Assembly: GCA_023053575.1 (NCBI GenBank) | Contig: JAKZAP010000018.1 | Span: 10,974,001-11,038,000, forward strand | Reading direction: 5' to 3' | Length of the DNA: 64,000 nucleotides | From: Branchinecta lynchi | Lineage: Eukaryota > Arthropoda > Branchiopoda > Anostraca > Branchinectidae | In this document: in pieces, positions 53,208 to 62,605 of the stretch | Position numbering within the stretch: position 1 is the first letter of the stretch | Layout of the letters: each line of letters begins with the position of its first letter | Position numbers and translations under genes: made by a program | Notes under the pieces: model-generated | The model's input: the letters and a program-made list of their open reading frames with translations, nothing else | What the model was told of the DNA's origin: nothing | Database searches by the model: none

Positions 53208-55852
53208 TGTCGCAAAAGTTGTCGGTTATTTCGTACAATATAAATGGAACACGTCGAAAAGAGCACATCATTGACGAACTTTCGAGCAACTACGACATCG
53301 TTTGTCTTCAAGAACACCTTCTATCTTCAGCTAACACCAATTTGTTGAAACGGAGTACGAACCATATTACGTTTGTGAGTGCTGCACGATCTACTTTTGG
53401 TAGACCTTCCGGAGGCCTCGCCTGTATTCTGAAACGTAGCTCCATCTCATCCGCGATGCCTGCGCTCTTCCATAGTGACGAAAATCTCTTGGCCGTGCGA
53501 ATTGCCGATCTAGTACTTGTTAATGTGTACTTTCCTTGTGATCGTAAATCGGTGCAGTCACTGAATAAGTTTGCCAAGACTTGCAGTGTTTTGAAGAAAG
53601 TGACAGAATCCGCATCATCTCTCGGTTACCAATTTGTTGTCGCCGGGGATTTTAATGCTGATTTATTGAATTCAAACCTTCGCTCTGATATGGTTTTCGA
53701 GTCTTTGTCTGAGTTTAAGCTAGTGGATAAGAATCGTCCGTTTTCTTACATCCATAATTCTGGGAGCCATACCAATATAGATCACGTTCTTTGTTCTCCC
53801 AATCTATCCGTTTCGATTGTTTCTGTACATGAAACAGAAAGTGATATAGACCACCTACCAATTTCTTTTGTGTTTGGTGTTACTCTGTCGCAAAATAGCT
53901 CTAATGCACGTGTGAATCGTAGATGGTTTACCAGGCGAAATTGGAATAAGGCTGATTGGGCTCTTTATATTTCTACCCTTACAGCTTTTTTGTCTACGAT
54001 AAAAGTTCCTTTTCAGCTACTTCAGGTTGGTTCTAAATTTGTAAATGATAAGAATTTTCTGAACAAATATTATTTTGATATTATATCATGCATGAAGGAA
54101 GCTGAAAGGGTGGCTGTTCCTGAGGAATGTGTTAAAGTTAATACGCGGAAGCCTGAATGGTCATGGGACCCGGGTCTAAAATCAGTGAAAAATAAAGCCA
54201 AATTTTGGCTACGTATTTGGGTTTCTTGCGGACGGCCACCTAGTGGTGTAGTATTTCAGCTTAAACAGAAAACTAAATTAGAGTATAAAAAGTATTTACG
54301 GTCTGCAAAATCTAAAATTTGCAAATTCCCGTCAAGTAATTTAGATTGGAAAAAAGTGGTAAATTCAGATAAAATCGGCGATTCTTTGTCAACGAATAGC
54401 CCAATTAGCCCTGCTGCTTGGTGCAAATATTATGACCAGATTTTCAACACTATAAACCATTTTGTTCATGCTACTTTTATGAAGCTTCTTAATTCTGCGC
54501 TTCCTACGTCACTTCGCCAGAACCAGATCCTCCCAGTCAATTTATCTTCGGTGGCACAAGCTATAAAGAAGCTCAAGTCTAGTTCTACTGATTGTGACGG
54601 TATAAGTGCAAAACACCTAAATGTTGATTGTGGAGCTCTTGTCCAACACTTACAACTTCTGTTTCAAATGTGTTTATGTACCTCGGTTGTGCCTGAAAGT
54701 TTTTTGTGCGGAACAGTTACCTCAGTCCTGAAAAAAGGAAAGATTCCGACTGAGTGTGCATCTTATAGGCCAATTACGGTCTCTTGCAATATAAGCAAAA
54801 CTTTCGAGTATCTTCTCCTCCCATCAGTTAATTCTTCGGCATATTTTGGTGAAAATCAGATTGGGTTTTCAGCTGGGGTAGGTTGCCAGCAGGCCCATCG
54901 AATTTTAGCTAATGTTCTCACTGAGGCTACTAAAAAGGGATTCGAGTTACATTTATGCGCCTTGGATCTCTCCAAAGCGTTTGACACCGTTACGCATTCC
55001 CAAGCTATTTTTTCCCTTTTTAGTCACGGCATCAATATTTCGGTAATTTTTCTTCTCAGATATTGGTATTCAAATTCCTTTTTGCGGATTAAAACGGATT
55101 TGAGGGTTTCAGAAAGTAAAATTGCAGTGCGGCGTGGGGTCCGGCAAGGTGCTGTCCTTTCCCCATCTATTTTCAAATTGTGTATATCATCTGTCCTTTC
55201 TTCTATCCCATCCACTTGCATTCTTAATTCAGTAAATATCTCTTATCTTGCTTATGCGGATGATATTCTTTTGATCAGTAGGACTAAAAAAGGGCTTTCT
55301 TTGTCTGTTTCAACAGTAGCATCTAAACTTCACGCGATTGGACTTTCTCTTAATCTTTCAAAGTGTGAATATCTTTCATTTAATGGTAATAACACGACTC
55401 TAATTTGTGGATCTTTTTCTATCCCATCGGTTTCTTCTTTTCGGTGGCTGGGAATTAATGTTAGTAAAACATTAAAATCCTTCCGGACTCTCGCAGTCGC
55501 TGATTGCAAGAAGAAAATCCAACTAAGCTATTCTAAAATTGTTGCTAATCGAGGTAGATACAATAGAAAATCTCTTGCTAAATTATATTCGGCTTTTACA
55601 GATCACTCGGTTTTATTTCTTTCTGGTATTTACCCTATTTTCCATAAAAAAGATATCAGTTCAGTTCGTTCTTATTATTTCCGGTTTTCCCGCTTTCTGT
55701 TGTATCTGCCTCCATGGTACAGAAATCGGAACCTAATATCTATTTACAGTTTTCCGGATATCGGGTCGAAACTTACGGAGCTTGCTGGGAAATTACCCCA
55801 GTCAACTTATAAGAATTTGCCCGCCCACAGTGGCCTGTCTCGTTTGCTCTAG
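53162..55852 (+). CDS. LINE-2 ORF2: endonuclease and reverse transcriptase
   Basis: This 896-residue protein nicks the target DNA and primes cDNA synthesis there. The APE-type endonuclease spans about residues 18-240: SYNING, catalytic Glu 51 in CLQEH, AGDFN near 160 and SDIDHLPI near 229. The reverse transcriptase spans about 440-800: RPITVS, LDLSKAFD (first catalytic Asp), RRGVRQGAVLSPSIF and YADD at 698-701 in the palm. No RNase H domain follows. The first ATG (53,162) overlaps ORF1 by 46 bp. In-frame ATGs at 53,204 and 53,207 straddle the ORF1 stop, so translation by termination and reinitiation is plausible. The overall plan is that of the CR1/L2/Jockey group; clade not assigned. Confidence 0.9.
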   Translation: MSSAQVSYCGRCEKMMSQKLSVISYNINGTRRKEHIIDELSSNYDIVCLQEHLLSSANTNLLKRSTNHITFVSAARSTFGRPSGGLACILKRSSISSAMPALFHSDENLLAVRIADLVLVNVYFPCDRKSVQSLNKFAKTCSVLKKVTESASSLGYQFVVAGDFNADLLNSNLRSDMVFESLSEFKLVDKNRPFSYIHNSGSHTNIDHVLCSPNLSVSIVSVHETESDIDHLPISFVFGVTLSQNSSNARVNRRWFTRRNWNKADWALYISTLTAFLSTIKVPFQLLQVGSKFVNDKNFLNKYYFDIISCMKEAERVAVPEECVKVNTRKPEWSWDPGLKSVKNKAKFWLRIWVSCGRPPSGVVFQLKQKTKLEYKKYLRSAKSKICKFPSSNLDWKKVVNSDKIGDSLSTNSPISPAAWCKYYDQIFNTINHFVHATFMKLLNSALPTSLRQNQILPVNLSSVAQAIKKLKSSSTDCDGISAKHLNVDCGALVQHLQLLFQMCLCTSVVPESFLCGTVTSVLKKGKIPTECASYRPITVSCNISKTFEYLLLPSVNSSAYFGENQIGFSAGVGCQQAHRILANVLTEATKKGFELHLCALDLSKAFDTVTHSQAIFSLFSHGINISVIFLLRYWYSNSFLRIKTDLRVSESKIAVRRGVRQGAVLSPSIFKLCISSVLSSIPSTCILNSVNISYLAYADDILLISRTKKGLSLSVSTVASKLHAIGLSLNLSKCEYLSFNGNNTTLICGSFSIPSVSSFRWLGINVSKTLKSFRTLAVADCKKKIQLSYSKIVANRGRYNRKSLAKLYSAFTDHSVLFLSGIYPIFHKKDISSVRSYYFRFSRFLLYLPPWYRNRNLISIYSFPDIGSKLTELAGKLPQSTYKNLPAHSGLSRLL

Positions 55853-56364
55853 TTTCTAGTGCTTTTTGTTTTGTGAAGTGTTTGTTTTGTTTCTTTTATT
55901 GATACTCCGCTTTTATCTTTTTGTAGCGGGTCAAAAATAAATTATTATTATATACGAATAAAATTTCTCGCCGGACAAATATATCGCCCAGAATCCGGCC
56001 AAGCCCGGAAAACTTGTTGAAGGTTAAAGTTTTATGTTAAGTTGATTACAGGTTCGACACAAGGCAAAGCAGACATGTTGAATTTGTTTTTTGAACTTTA
56101 CCTTCTTGCCGGACAAGTCGGCTAGTTAATTTGGTAAAAACAAAAGCTCATTCTTAGGTTGATTAGAGGTTCCGATTGGGTGTAAAAACATGCAATTAAT
56201 CCATTCTTTTTTACTTGTCCGGTAAAGAAATTCATCAGAACCCGGAAATTCTGTCGACTTGAGAAGCTGAACTTTTAAGTCGACTACTAATTTGTATACT
56301 GGAATGTCTGTAAGTCTCAATACTGCCGATTGACAGGTTCTTCATTCGCCTCTCGATGACACCA

Positions 56365-56690
56365 CACTGTAAAAAGTTTCTCCGTATAAAGATTAAAGTT
56401 AACTGCAGTATTTGCTACTCAGATTCATCTTGTCTCTGTTTGGTATTACTCTTATCTGCGTAGAGATAAGAATAATCCGAGTAGCAAATACACTATATAA
56501 AAGGTTTTTCCGCATAAAGATTAAAGTTAACTGCAGTATTTGCTACTCGGATTATCCTTATCTCTATGCAGCTAAGATTAATACCAAATAGTGATAAGAA
56601 GAATCCGAGTAGCAATACTGCAGACGGAGAAACGTTTTACAGTCTACTGGAGCTAACTTTAATCTTTATACGGAAAACCTTTTTACAGTG
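56365..56690. mobile_element. Compound MITE with CACTGTAAAAA ends
   Basis: The ends are CACTGTAAAAAG and CTTTTTACAGTG. The interior contains the motif 'gattaaagttaactgcagta' twice in the same direction (about 56,391 and 56,519) and once partly inverted. It looks like two copies of one element fused or nested. It is related to 8,921-9,075 (TTATCTC and TAATCC motifs). Confidence 0.7.
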
Positions 56691-56699
56691 CAGCTCTCT

Positions 56700-56965
56700 A
56701 GGTCTGCTAGCCGTCGATTTAAAATTCGGCGTATTGGTGAAAACACACGCTACCACATGCTGTCGACTAGGCGTCGATGTTAAAATTCGGCATACTGGTA
56801 AAAACACATGTCGTCACTGTCGGACAAAGAGCTTTCTTGGAAATTGGACAAAACCTGAAACTTGGTTTTGTCAGAGGGTTGATATAGGGATAAAGAGAAA
56901 TGCTGAATCCGTTTTTGAAGTTTATTTTCCTATCGAAGAAGTATTTCACCCGGAATACAGATAAT
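56700..56965 (+). repeat. Decayed family A remnant
   Basis: 'taaaattcggc', 'gggataaagagaaatgctga' and 'cacccggaata' recall internal units of family A. It is probably the far end of A11. Confidence 0.5.
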
Positions 56966-57499
56966 CGTAGGGTAAATGAACCAGCTGTCCATGCATTATG
57001 TCAGATTAGCAGACAACCATTCTATATTTTCATGATAAAGGTGACACCAATATTTTCTAGATGTCCCTTTGTACATCCTTTGCATTACAACCACAAATGT
57101 CAATCACTCTCCTGCTTTCCCGTCTATTTGCATATATATTTAATTTCTCAAGTGGGTCACTTCTATGACATCGACCAGACGGGGATGAAACACCTCAGAC
57201 TTGCGGAAGTTTGTGGTCTGGCTTAACCCTCCGGATCCACCATTGTGAATACGGATATCCGGAATCCATATGGTGACGTCTTCTATCGATCAACTTGACA
57301 ACGAGAGTTGGAAGCTCACATGGCACTTGCAAGGCTGGGTCAGATGGAAGTGATGCTCAGAAGTATTTTTTTTTTCACTTTTCCGAGATGCGCCAAACTT
57401 GCAAGGCTGGGCCAGAGGATGGAAGTGATAGTCAAAAGTTTTTTTTTCACTTTTCGGTTAAGATGCGCACTTTAAGGGTGCTAAAAATTAATTTCTAAG
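56966..57499. other. No gene seen
   Basis: A ~65 bp direct repeat (about 57,325-57,390 and 57,398-57,458; 'gcaaggctgggccagagga' type) is the only structure found. Confidence 0.45.
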
Positions 57500-58425
57500 C
57501 AAAACACTCCATACAGCCCCCCCCCCCCCCCCCCCCAGGTACCCGAACCAGGTCCGATTCTGTCACTGATGCACCTAGGACTTTTGCCTGTACTTCCCAC
57601 CAAGTTTCATCCTGATCGATCCACTCTATGCGTGTCACAAGATTTCCCGTTCTCACCTGCGACCCCCCCCCCCCCAGCTCTTCGGATCCCATCCGTACTT
57701 GAAATGGGACATCGAGACACGAGGTCTTTCAACATATCAAGTTTCATTAAGATCCAATAACCCGATCGAAAGTTATGCATGCCACTAATTTCCGGATTCC
57801 GCCGTCTCCCCCTCCCCCCACGATGTCGGATTGGGCCAGTGACTGTTTCCAAGTTAATCTGGTCGGGTCCCTGGAAACGCCTGCCAAGTTTCATCGTCTT
57901 AGGCCACCTGGAAGTACATTAACTACAGATAACCGGAATTGCGGACCCCCCCCCCCCCCCCCCCCCCCGACGTGCCCGAATCTGGTGCAGTTCTGTTTGT
58001 TATTTGTTTAGAGCATGTGCTTGTTCTTCCCACCAAGTTTCATCCCGATCGCTCCACTCTGAGAGTTTCACACAATTTCCGGTTCCCTCCTTCGACTCCC
58101 CCTCAGATTCATCGGATCCGGTCCGGACTTGAAATGAGACATCTGAGACACGCGGTCTTTCCAGATGTCAAGTTTCATTAAGATCCGATCACCCATTCGA
58201 AAGTAATGCATGCCCCTATTTCCCGGATTCGACCACCTCCCCCTTCCCCCACGATGGTCGGATCGAGCAAGTGACTATTTCCAAGTTAGTTTGGACGGGT
58301 CCCTAATATGCCTGGCAAATTTCGTCTTCCAAGCACTTCTGGAAGTACCCTAACTCGAGAAGAGTGGACCGACAGACCGAAAAGTGATCGGTATATGACA
58401 CTTGAGCGAGCCGCAACTGCCATAA
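57500..58425 (-). repeat. Family B element, reverse orientation
   Basis: Units in inverse carry CCAAGTTTCATC cores at about 57,600, 57,885 and 58,038, and C-runs at 57,517-57,537, about 57,665 and 57,949-57,968. The terminal hairpin is degenerate at about 58,398-58,415 (TGACACTTGAGCGAG), preceded by the CTGTC-type run in inverse (GGACCGACAGACCG). This is the inverted counterpart of 62,606-64,000. Confidence 0.8.
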
Positions 58426-59158
58426 TAATATTGGAGATCGTTTATTCTATGGGTTTCCATGTCCTTACTCCAAAATGTGGGGATGCGTAGCTGTAAATGC
58501 TCAACTTCGGACATGACCTTCAATGCGCTCAAGGTCGCAGACGGCCGGATATTTGAAATGGCATATGTTTATCTGAGTTCGTCCTACCTATTATATAAGT
58601 GTAAGTGTATTAGTGACGGAGAACCCCAAGCAACAAAACTTTTAATAGCATGTACTTCCCGTGTTTTTCGGAGCTTTGACCGGATACGATGAAACTACAT
58701 TTCGTGGAAAGCACGGTGTTTCTTTATGACAACATTGTCGGCCTGTTATCTCTGCAAGCTTGGTACGGCATCCGCACAAACCACATTTTGAAAAGGTCGT
58801 CAGTATTAGACGAAGGATGACGCTATTCTAGCTTAGGAAGTTTTGTTATAGCGATTTCATTTTGGCTAGCGAAGCCATTAAGTCACAGCAATTCACCATT
58901 AAACTGTCCTACTAGTCCGCGCCATTCGTGCCGAAAATCATCCAAGCACACCAAGAGTTTTGCAACGAATCAACAAGAAAAAGCAGTTGCGTTTTTGTCT
59001 CAATCCTCATAATTCTCCTATTACACATTTTGGACTACCGAGATGAAGCCCATTTTCTTGCGTTTTTGTCAGAATCAAGAACGAGAGAAGCTTCGGAATT
59101 CTGCAGAACCGAGAAGTTGCTTCGATAGTCAATAAAATTCTCGATTCTTTTCCCCTTC
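58426..59158. other. No gene seen
   Basis: Short frames at 58,459-58,692 and 58,928-59,128 lack domains and splice support. Confidence 0.45.
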
Positions 59159-59400
59159 CTCACTGGTCAACATAAGGGCGGATGTTCAATCCGTTGTAAT
59201 TGGCCTTAAGTGGACTAATTTATATTAGTCCCCCATTGCCTCATAAGCAACACTTGTGTAGACATAGTCAAAAGTCGGATCCATAGGGTAGTGGGTCACT
59301 TTCACTTTCTGCTGCTGGGATATATGCAAAACCTCCATTACCTGGGACACAGATCACTGTTTTCCACTAACTAATCTGTGGATCTATTTTTACCATGTCT
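59159..59400 (-). repeat. Dispersed repeat H, second copy
   Basis: This is the inverse of 35,075-35,270: GGATCTATTTTTACC, GGATCCATAGGGTAGTGGGT and CCCCCATTGCCTC occur in the mirrored order. Confidence 0.75.
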
Positions 59401-59450
59401 GATCCAAGTGCTGACGGCGTGGCATAGGGGGATTAACAGAAATTCGGAAT

Positions 59451-59651
59451 ATGGCTGGAATATGGTCCTGCACCTCTCGTGTTCGCCAGCACTTCTTCAG
59501 TAATCGAGCTGTTCCTCTAGGAAACAGCTTGTCCGAACCAACTGTCACCAGCGAAACACCCGAAGGGTTCGAAAAGCGACTCGATGAGGACTGGCGCGGG
59601 CAGCCCTGGAAAAAGGACTGGTGCGCCCCGGAAGCAGCAATCAGGACATAG
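59451..59651 (+). pseudogene. LINE reverse-transcriptase C-terminal fragment
   Basis: One frame reads RQHFFSNRAVPLGNSLSE, then GFEKRLDEDW. This matches the conserved C-terminal end of many LINE ORF2 proteins, where FF-NR, W/G-NSLP and F+-RLD occur in this order. Only ~66 codons remain, so it is an isolated remnant of an old insertion. Confidence 0.6.
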
Positions 59652-60249
59652 CACCATCATCATCTGCAAGCTACTCATCGGGACACAACATCCTTATTGC
59701 GATTTAAGGTAATTAGTGTTTTTGCCAAAAACGAGAACCGCGAGAAGAGCAACAAGCGCGCAAGCGCTTAGACGTGGAGTGTGAAAGTAAAATGTGTATC
59801 GCATTTTATATACAAACAGATTTAGAACCAAGACATTTCACATCCCCAATAACCAAACAAGTACTGACTAATCTAATTTGTAATCATCCCACTTTAAAAG
59901 CTTTAAATGTAAACAAATTGCAAGTATAAATCCAAAGAAATGTTGAAGATCTTGCACGAACAGCTTGAGCCAGTCCGACCCTATAAACCTCTTTTCCATT
60001 AGCAAGGCAATACCAAGCGCAATAAACCAAATCGTAGCAGCCTAATACACCCTTTGTCACAATTCATTAAGAACGGACATACCATCGATCATATGACAAA
60101 ACAGTCCAGTTTCCAACTGTTCATTGAAGATTAAAGTACGACGCGAGGGGAGGGGGGGGGGGGGTCGGGGTTGGAACCCATCAAAATGCATATTTACACC
60201 TATATTCCATCAAGTATACCAGCTTAGAGTTTGATTCCAGTCACGGGTC
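59652..60249. other. Unassigned, with a G-run
   Basis: No gene. A 17-base region of almost pure G lies at 60,147-60,164. Confidence 0.4.
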
Positions 60250-60730
60250 AAAATCTTAACTCATGGGCAAATTGGGTCCACTTGCCCATGAACGGGGAGG
60301 GTGGGGGGTGGTTCAACTCCAGATATAAATCCCCAACCCTATGATCCGAAAGCGCAAAGGAATTTCATCGCCCTATCTCCAGTTGTTGTCAAGTTAAAAA
60401 CATTAAAAAATGAGCAATCTGGGCCCAATCTCCCCTGAACCAAGTGGGGTGGGGTTTAGGACGCGCAAAAAGGAAAAAGAGATACATTGATACATGTTGA
60501 TTACTACTACGAACTTTACTGCTGGGCAATCTGGGCCCAGTTGTACAGGAACGGGATGGATTGGGGATGGGCAACTTTGAAAGTAGTTTCCCAGCCCTAG
60601 GGTCTACAAGTACAAGGAATTTCATCGTCTTCTGTTCAACTCTAGTCACGTTATGAACATTATTTACTGGACAATCTGGAACCATTTGCCCCTGAACCGG
60701 GTGGGTGTGTGGGATGGGACCCCCCGAATG
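60250..60730 (+). repeat. Degenerate tandem array, period ~115-160 bp
   Basis: Units begin near 60,265, 60,410, 60,524 and 60,667 with 'gggcaatctgggcccagtt' variants. They contain a G-rich box, and most have 'aaggaatttcatcg' and 'gtcaagttaaaaacatt'-like ends. Confidence 0.7.
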
Positions 60731-61021
60731 GCAGACCTAGAGCCCGATACCCACAAGTGTACCAAGTTTAAACTCGATACTTGCACTCAGTTCACGGTTA
60801 TGAGCTCCACAAAATATGGTGAAAACCGAAAGCTGAAAGCTGATATAGCGCTCGCAATAGTGGATTGTTCCAAGGAACACTCCACTAAAAACGGTAATTT
60901 GTACGAGAAGCGAGAACTGAGAACGCAACTAGTATATTTGTAACGACTTGTGGTGATATCTTGGCGACGTCTTGTCCTAAGATTGGGTTATTGTAGATGA
61001 AAGTTGGAAGTCCGTATCGAA

Positions 61022-61910
61022 GGCTTACCGACGAAACGTCCCCATGACAAAACAAAACGTCCCCTGGCGAAACGTCTCCGGCGAAACGTCCCCGTGACAA
61101 AACGCCCCCATGACAAAACATCCCCAAGCATAAATTAAAAATTCGCTACGATCTTCAGGTGCATGATCGAGGTAAACCACTTCATAGTGTGCATTACAGA
61201 TTTGGAAACATTCCTTACTAGCAGAAAAGATGGGACATAGAACCGGGACATCCCTTTTAATTGACTCGTAACTGATAAGTTCTAAGTCGTTTGAAGCCAC
61301 ATGCAAAATCTGAGGAGCACAAATAGGCTCCTCAGACAAAGGGGAAGCCCGCTGTGGCTCAAAGAGAGTCAAACAAGGAAAACGCAGAAATAAGCGTAGC
61401 CGTTATGCTGGATAAAACTGACATGAAAAAGTGAGGAAAAAAAAAGCGGATGAACGATTAGTTATCTATTAGTTAGGTAGAGAGACAAGTAAATCTAGGT
61501 TAGACGGTTTGATCCTTAAATAAAATCTTTTGATAGTAAATATCACCAAATTAAATACCGAACAGAAGCGTGATCAGTAAGTGATATCGGAGCGTGAACT
61601 AACATAGAAAACAAACCAATTAAATAAAAGATAAAACGAAAACTGACAAACTACGAATCTTTTCAAAACAGTTTTTGTCTGATTTGATGACGCAATCGGT
61701 AGTCTCATGGGCCTAGCTATCCCTCAGCGATGAAAAAAAAAATCTATATCCGGGGACGTTTTGTCATGGGGACTTTTCGCCAGGGGACGTTTTAATCGGG
61801 GATGTTCTGTCACGGGAACGTTTTGTCGTGGGGACGTTTTTTCATGGGGACATTTTGTCACGGGGACGTTTTGTTGGGGACGTTTCGCCAGGGCACGTTT
61901 TGTCGACAAC
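61022..61910. mobile_element. Mutator-like element E2 with minisatellite inverted ends
   Basis: 889 bp, with a 10 bp duplication CCGTATCGAA on both sides (61,012-61,021 and 61,911-61,920). The left ~110 bp and right ~165 bp are opposed arrays of ~16-18 bp units: GACAAAACGTCCCC at left, GGGGACGTTTTGTC at right. The interior is shared, in inverse, with E1 at 29,338. No transposase. Frames reading VPVTKCPHEKTSP-like repeats come from the minisatellite. Confidence 0.85.
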
Positions 61911-61920
61911 CCGTATCGAA

Positions 61921-62605
61921 ACCTGGACTTTATATTTGTTCCTATTAATTCACATCTTTTGCTTTTGTTCAACGAAAACCAACCCTATGCTTAGGGTCAC
62001 CGTCAAGATACGACAAAATTCCAAGCCACCATCAACATACCTACCAAACATTAAAGCCCCCTTCACACTGACTTAAAGAGCTTAAGTAGGCCATTCAGAC
62101 TGGCCAACTTAAGAATCTTAAGTCCACTTAAGGTTCTTACGTGATACGTAACATAAGGAATTTTTACTTAACGTAGCCACTGAAGAAAGTTGAAAAAAGT
62201 TCAACTTAAGACCTTACGTTAGGAAAATGGATTTTGGTGGGAGGAAATCATCAAGTTTATTTAAGAGAGAGAGAGAGACTTTCTTTACAGTACTAAGTTG
62301 AAAGAATATAAGAACATACCCTTGAAAGTAAATGCATAATGCATGGGAAAGCTTTGCAAAGAAACTCAATGATTACCTGGGGAAAACATGTACAGATAGA
62401 CTTAATTTAGCTATTTTTTTAATCAGTAGCTTATTTTCAGATGCCAATAGTTTAGCAGCCATGTTTCACTGTTGAAATTAAATAAAACAATTTCAGTATA
62501 TAGGTACAGTCTACCGGGTATAGCCGTTGGGTATATCTGATATTCAGAATAAATGGCATATAGCTATCCCCTGCACACCAGTGCTGGCAAAAAGCCTGCG
62601 GTTTT
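61921..62605. other. Unassigned, with a CTTAAG-rich patch
   Basis: 62,055-62,220 is rich in CTTAAG palindromes and may be a decayed MITE. An (AG)7 microsatellite lies at 62,265. No gene. Confidence 0.4.

Larger units (their letters stand above)
51999..55950 (+). mobile_element. LINE-2: full-length non-LTR retrotransposon with intact ORFs
   Basis: It comprises a ~105 bp 5' UTR with direct repeats of 'tcacaagtattcattcag', ORF1 (52,104-53,207), ORF2 (53,162-55,852), a ~95 bp 3' UTR and an (ATT)n tail at 55,940. Both ORFs are open with all catalytic motifs, so it is recent and could be a competent source copy. The target is an internal unit of family A copy A11. ATAT-like bases at both junctions may be the target duplication. 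Confidence 0.9.
50930..56330 (+). repeat. Family A copy A11, split by a hAT-like MITE and LINE-2
   Basis: The pieces are 50,930-51,047 (palindrome, then directly the ACTTGGTGTGAGG part of the head; the CTGTC run is deleted), 51,853-51,998 (parts of two units) and about 55,951-56,330 (further units, strongly diverged). A more decayed continuation is visible at 56,700-56,965. This is an old copy carrying younger insertions. Confidence 0.75.

Noticed and set aside
53308..53577. Minus-strand ORFs opposite LINE-2
   Set aside because: Shadows of the endonuclease-coding frame; no domain on the minus strand.
57569..58181. Pro-rich ORFs on the plus strand as secreted or extensin-like proteins
   Set aside because: Proline runs come from the C tracts of inverted family B units.
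61724..61994. ORFs with regular Pro/Lys or Gly/Phe repeats as secreted repeat proteins
   Set aside because: They are translations of the ~18 bp terminal arrays of element E2 on both strands.
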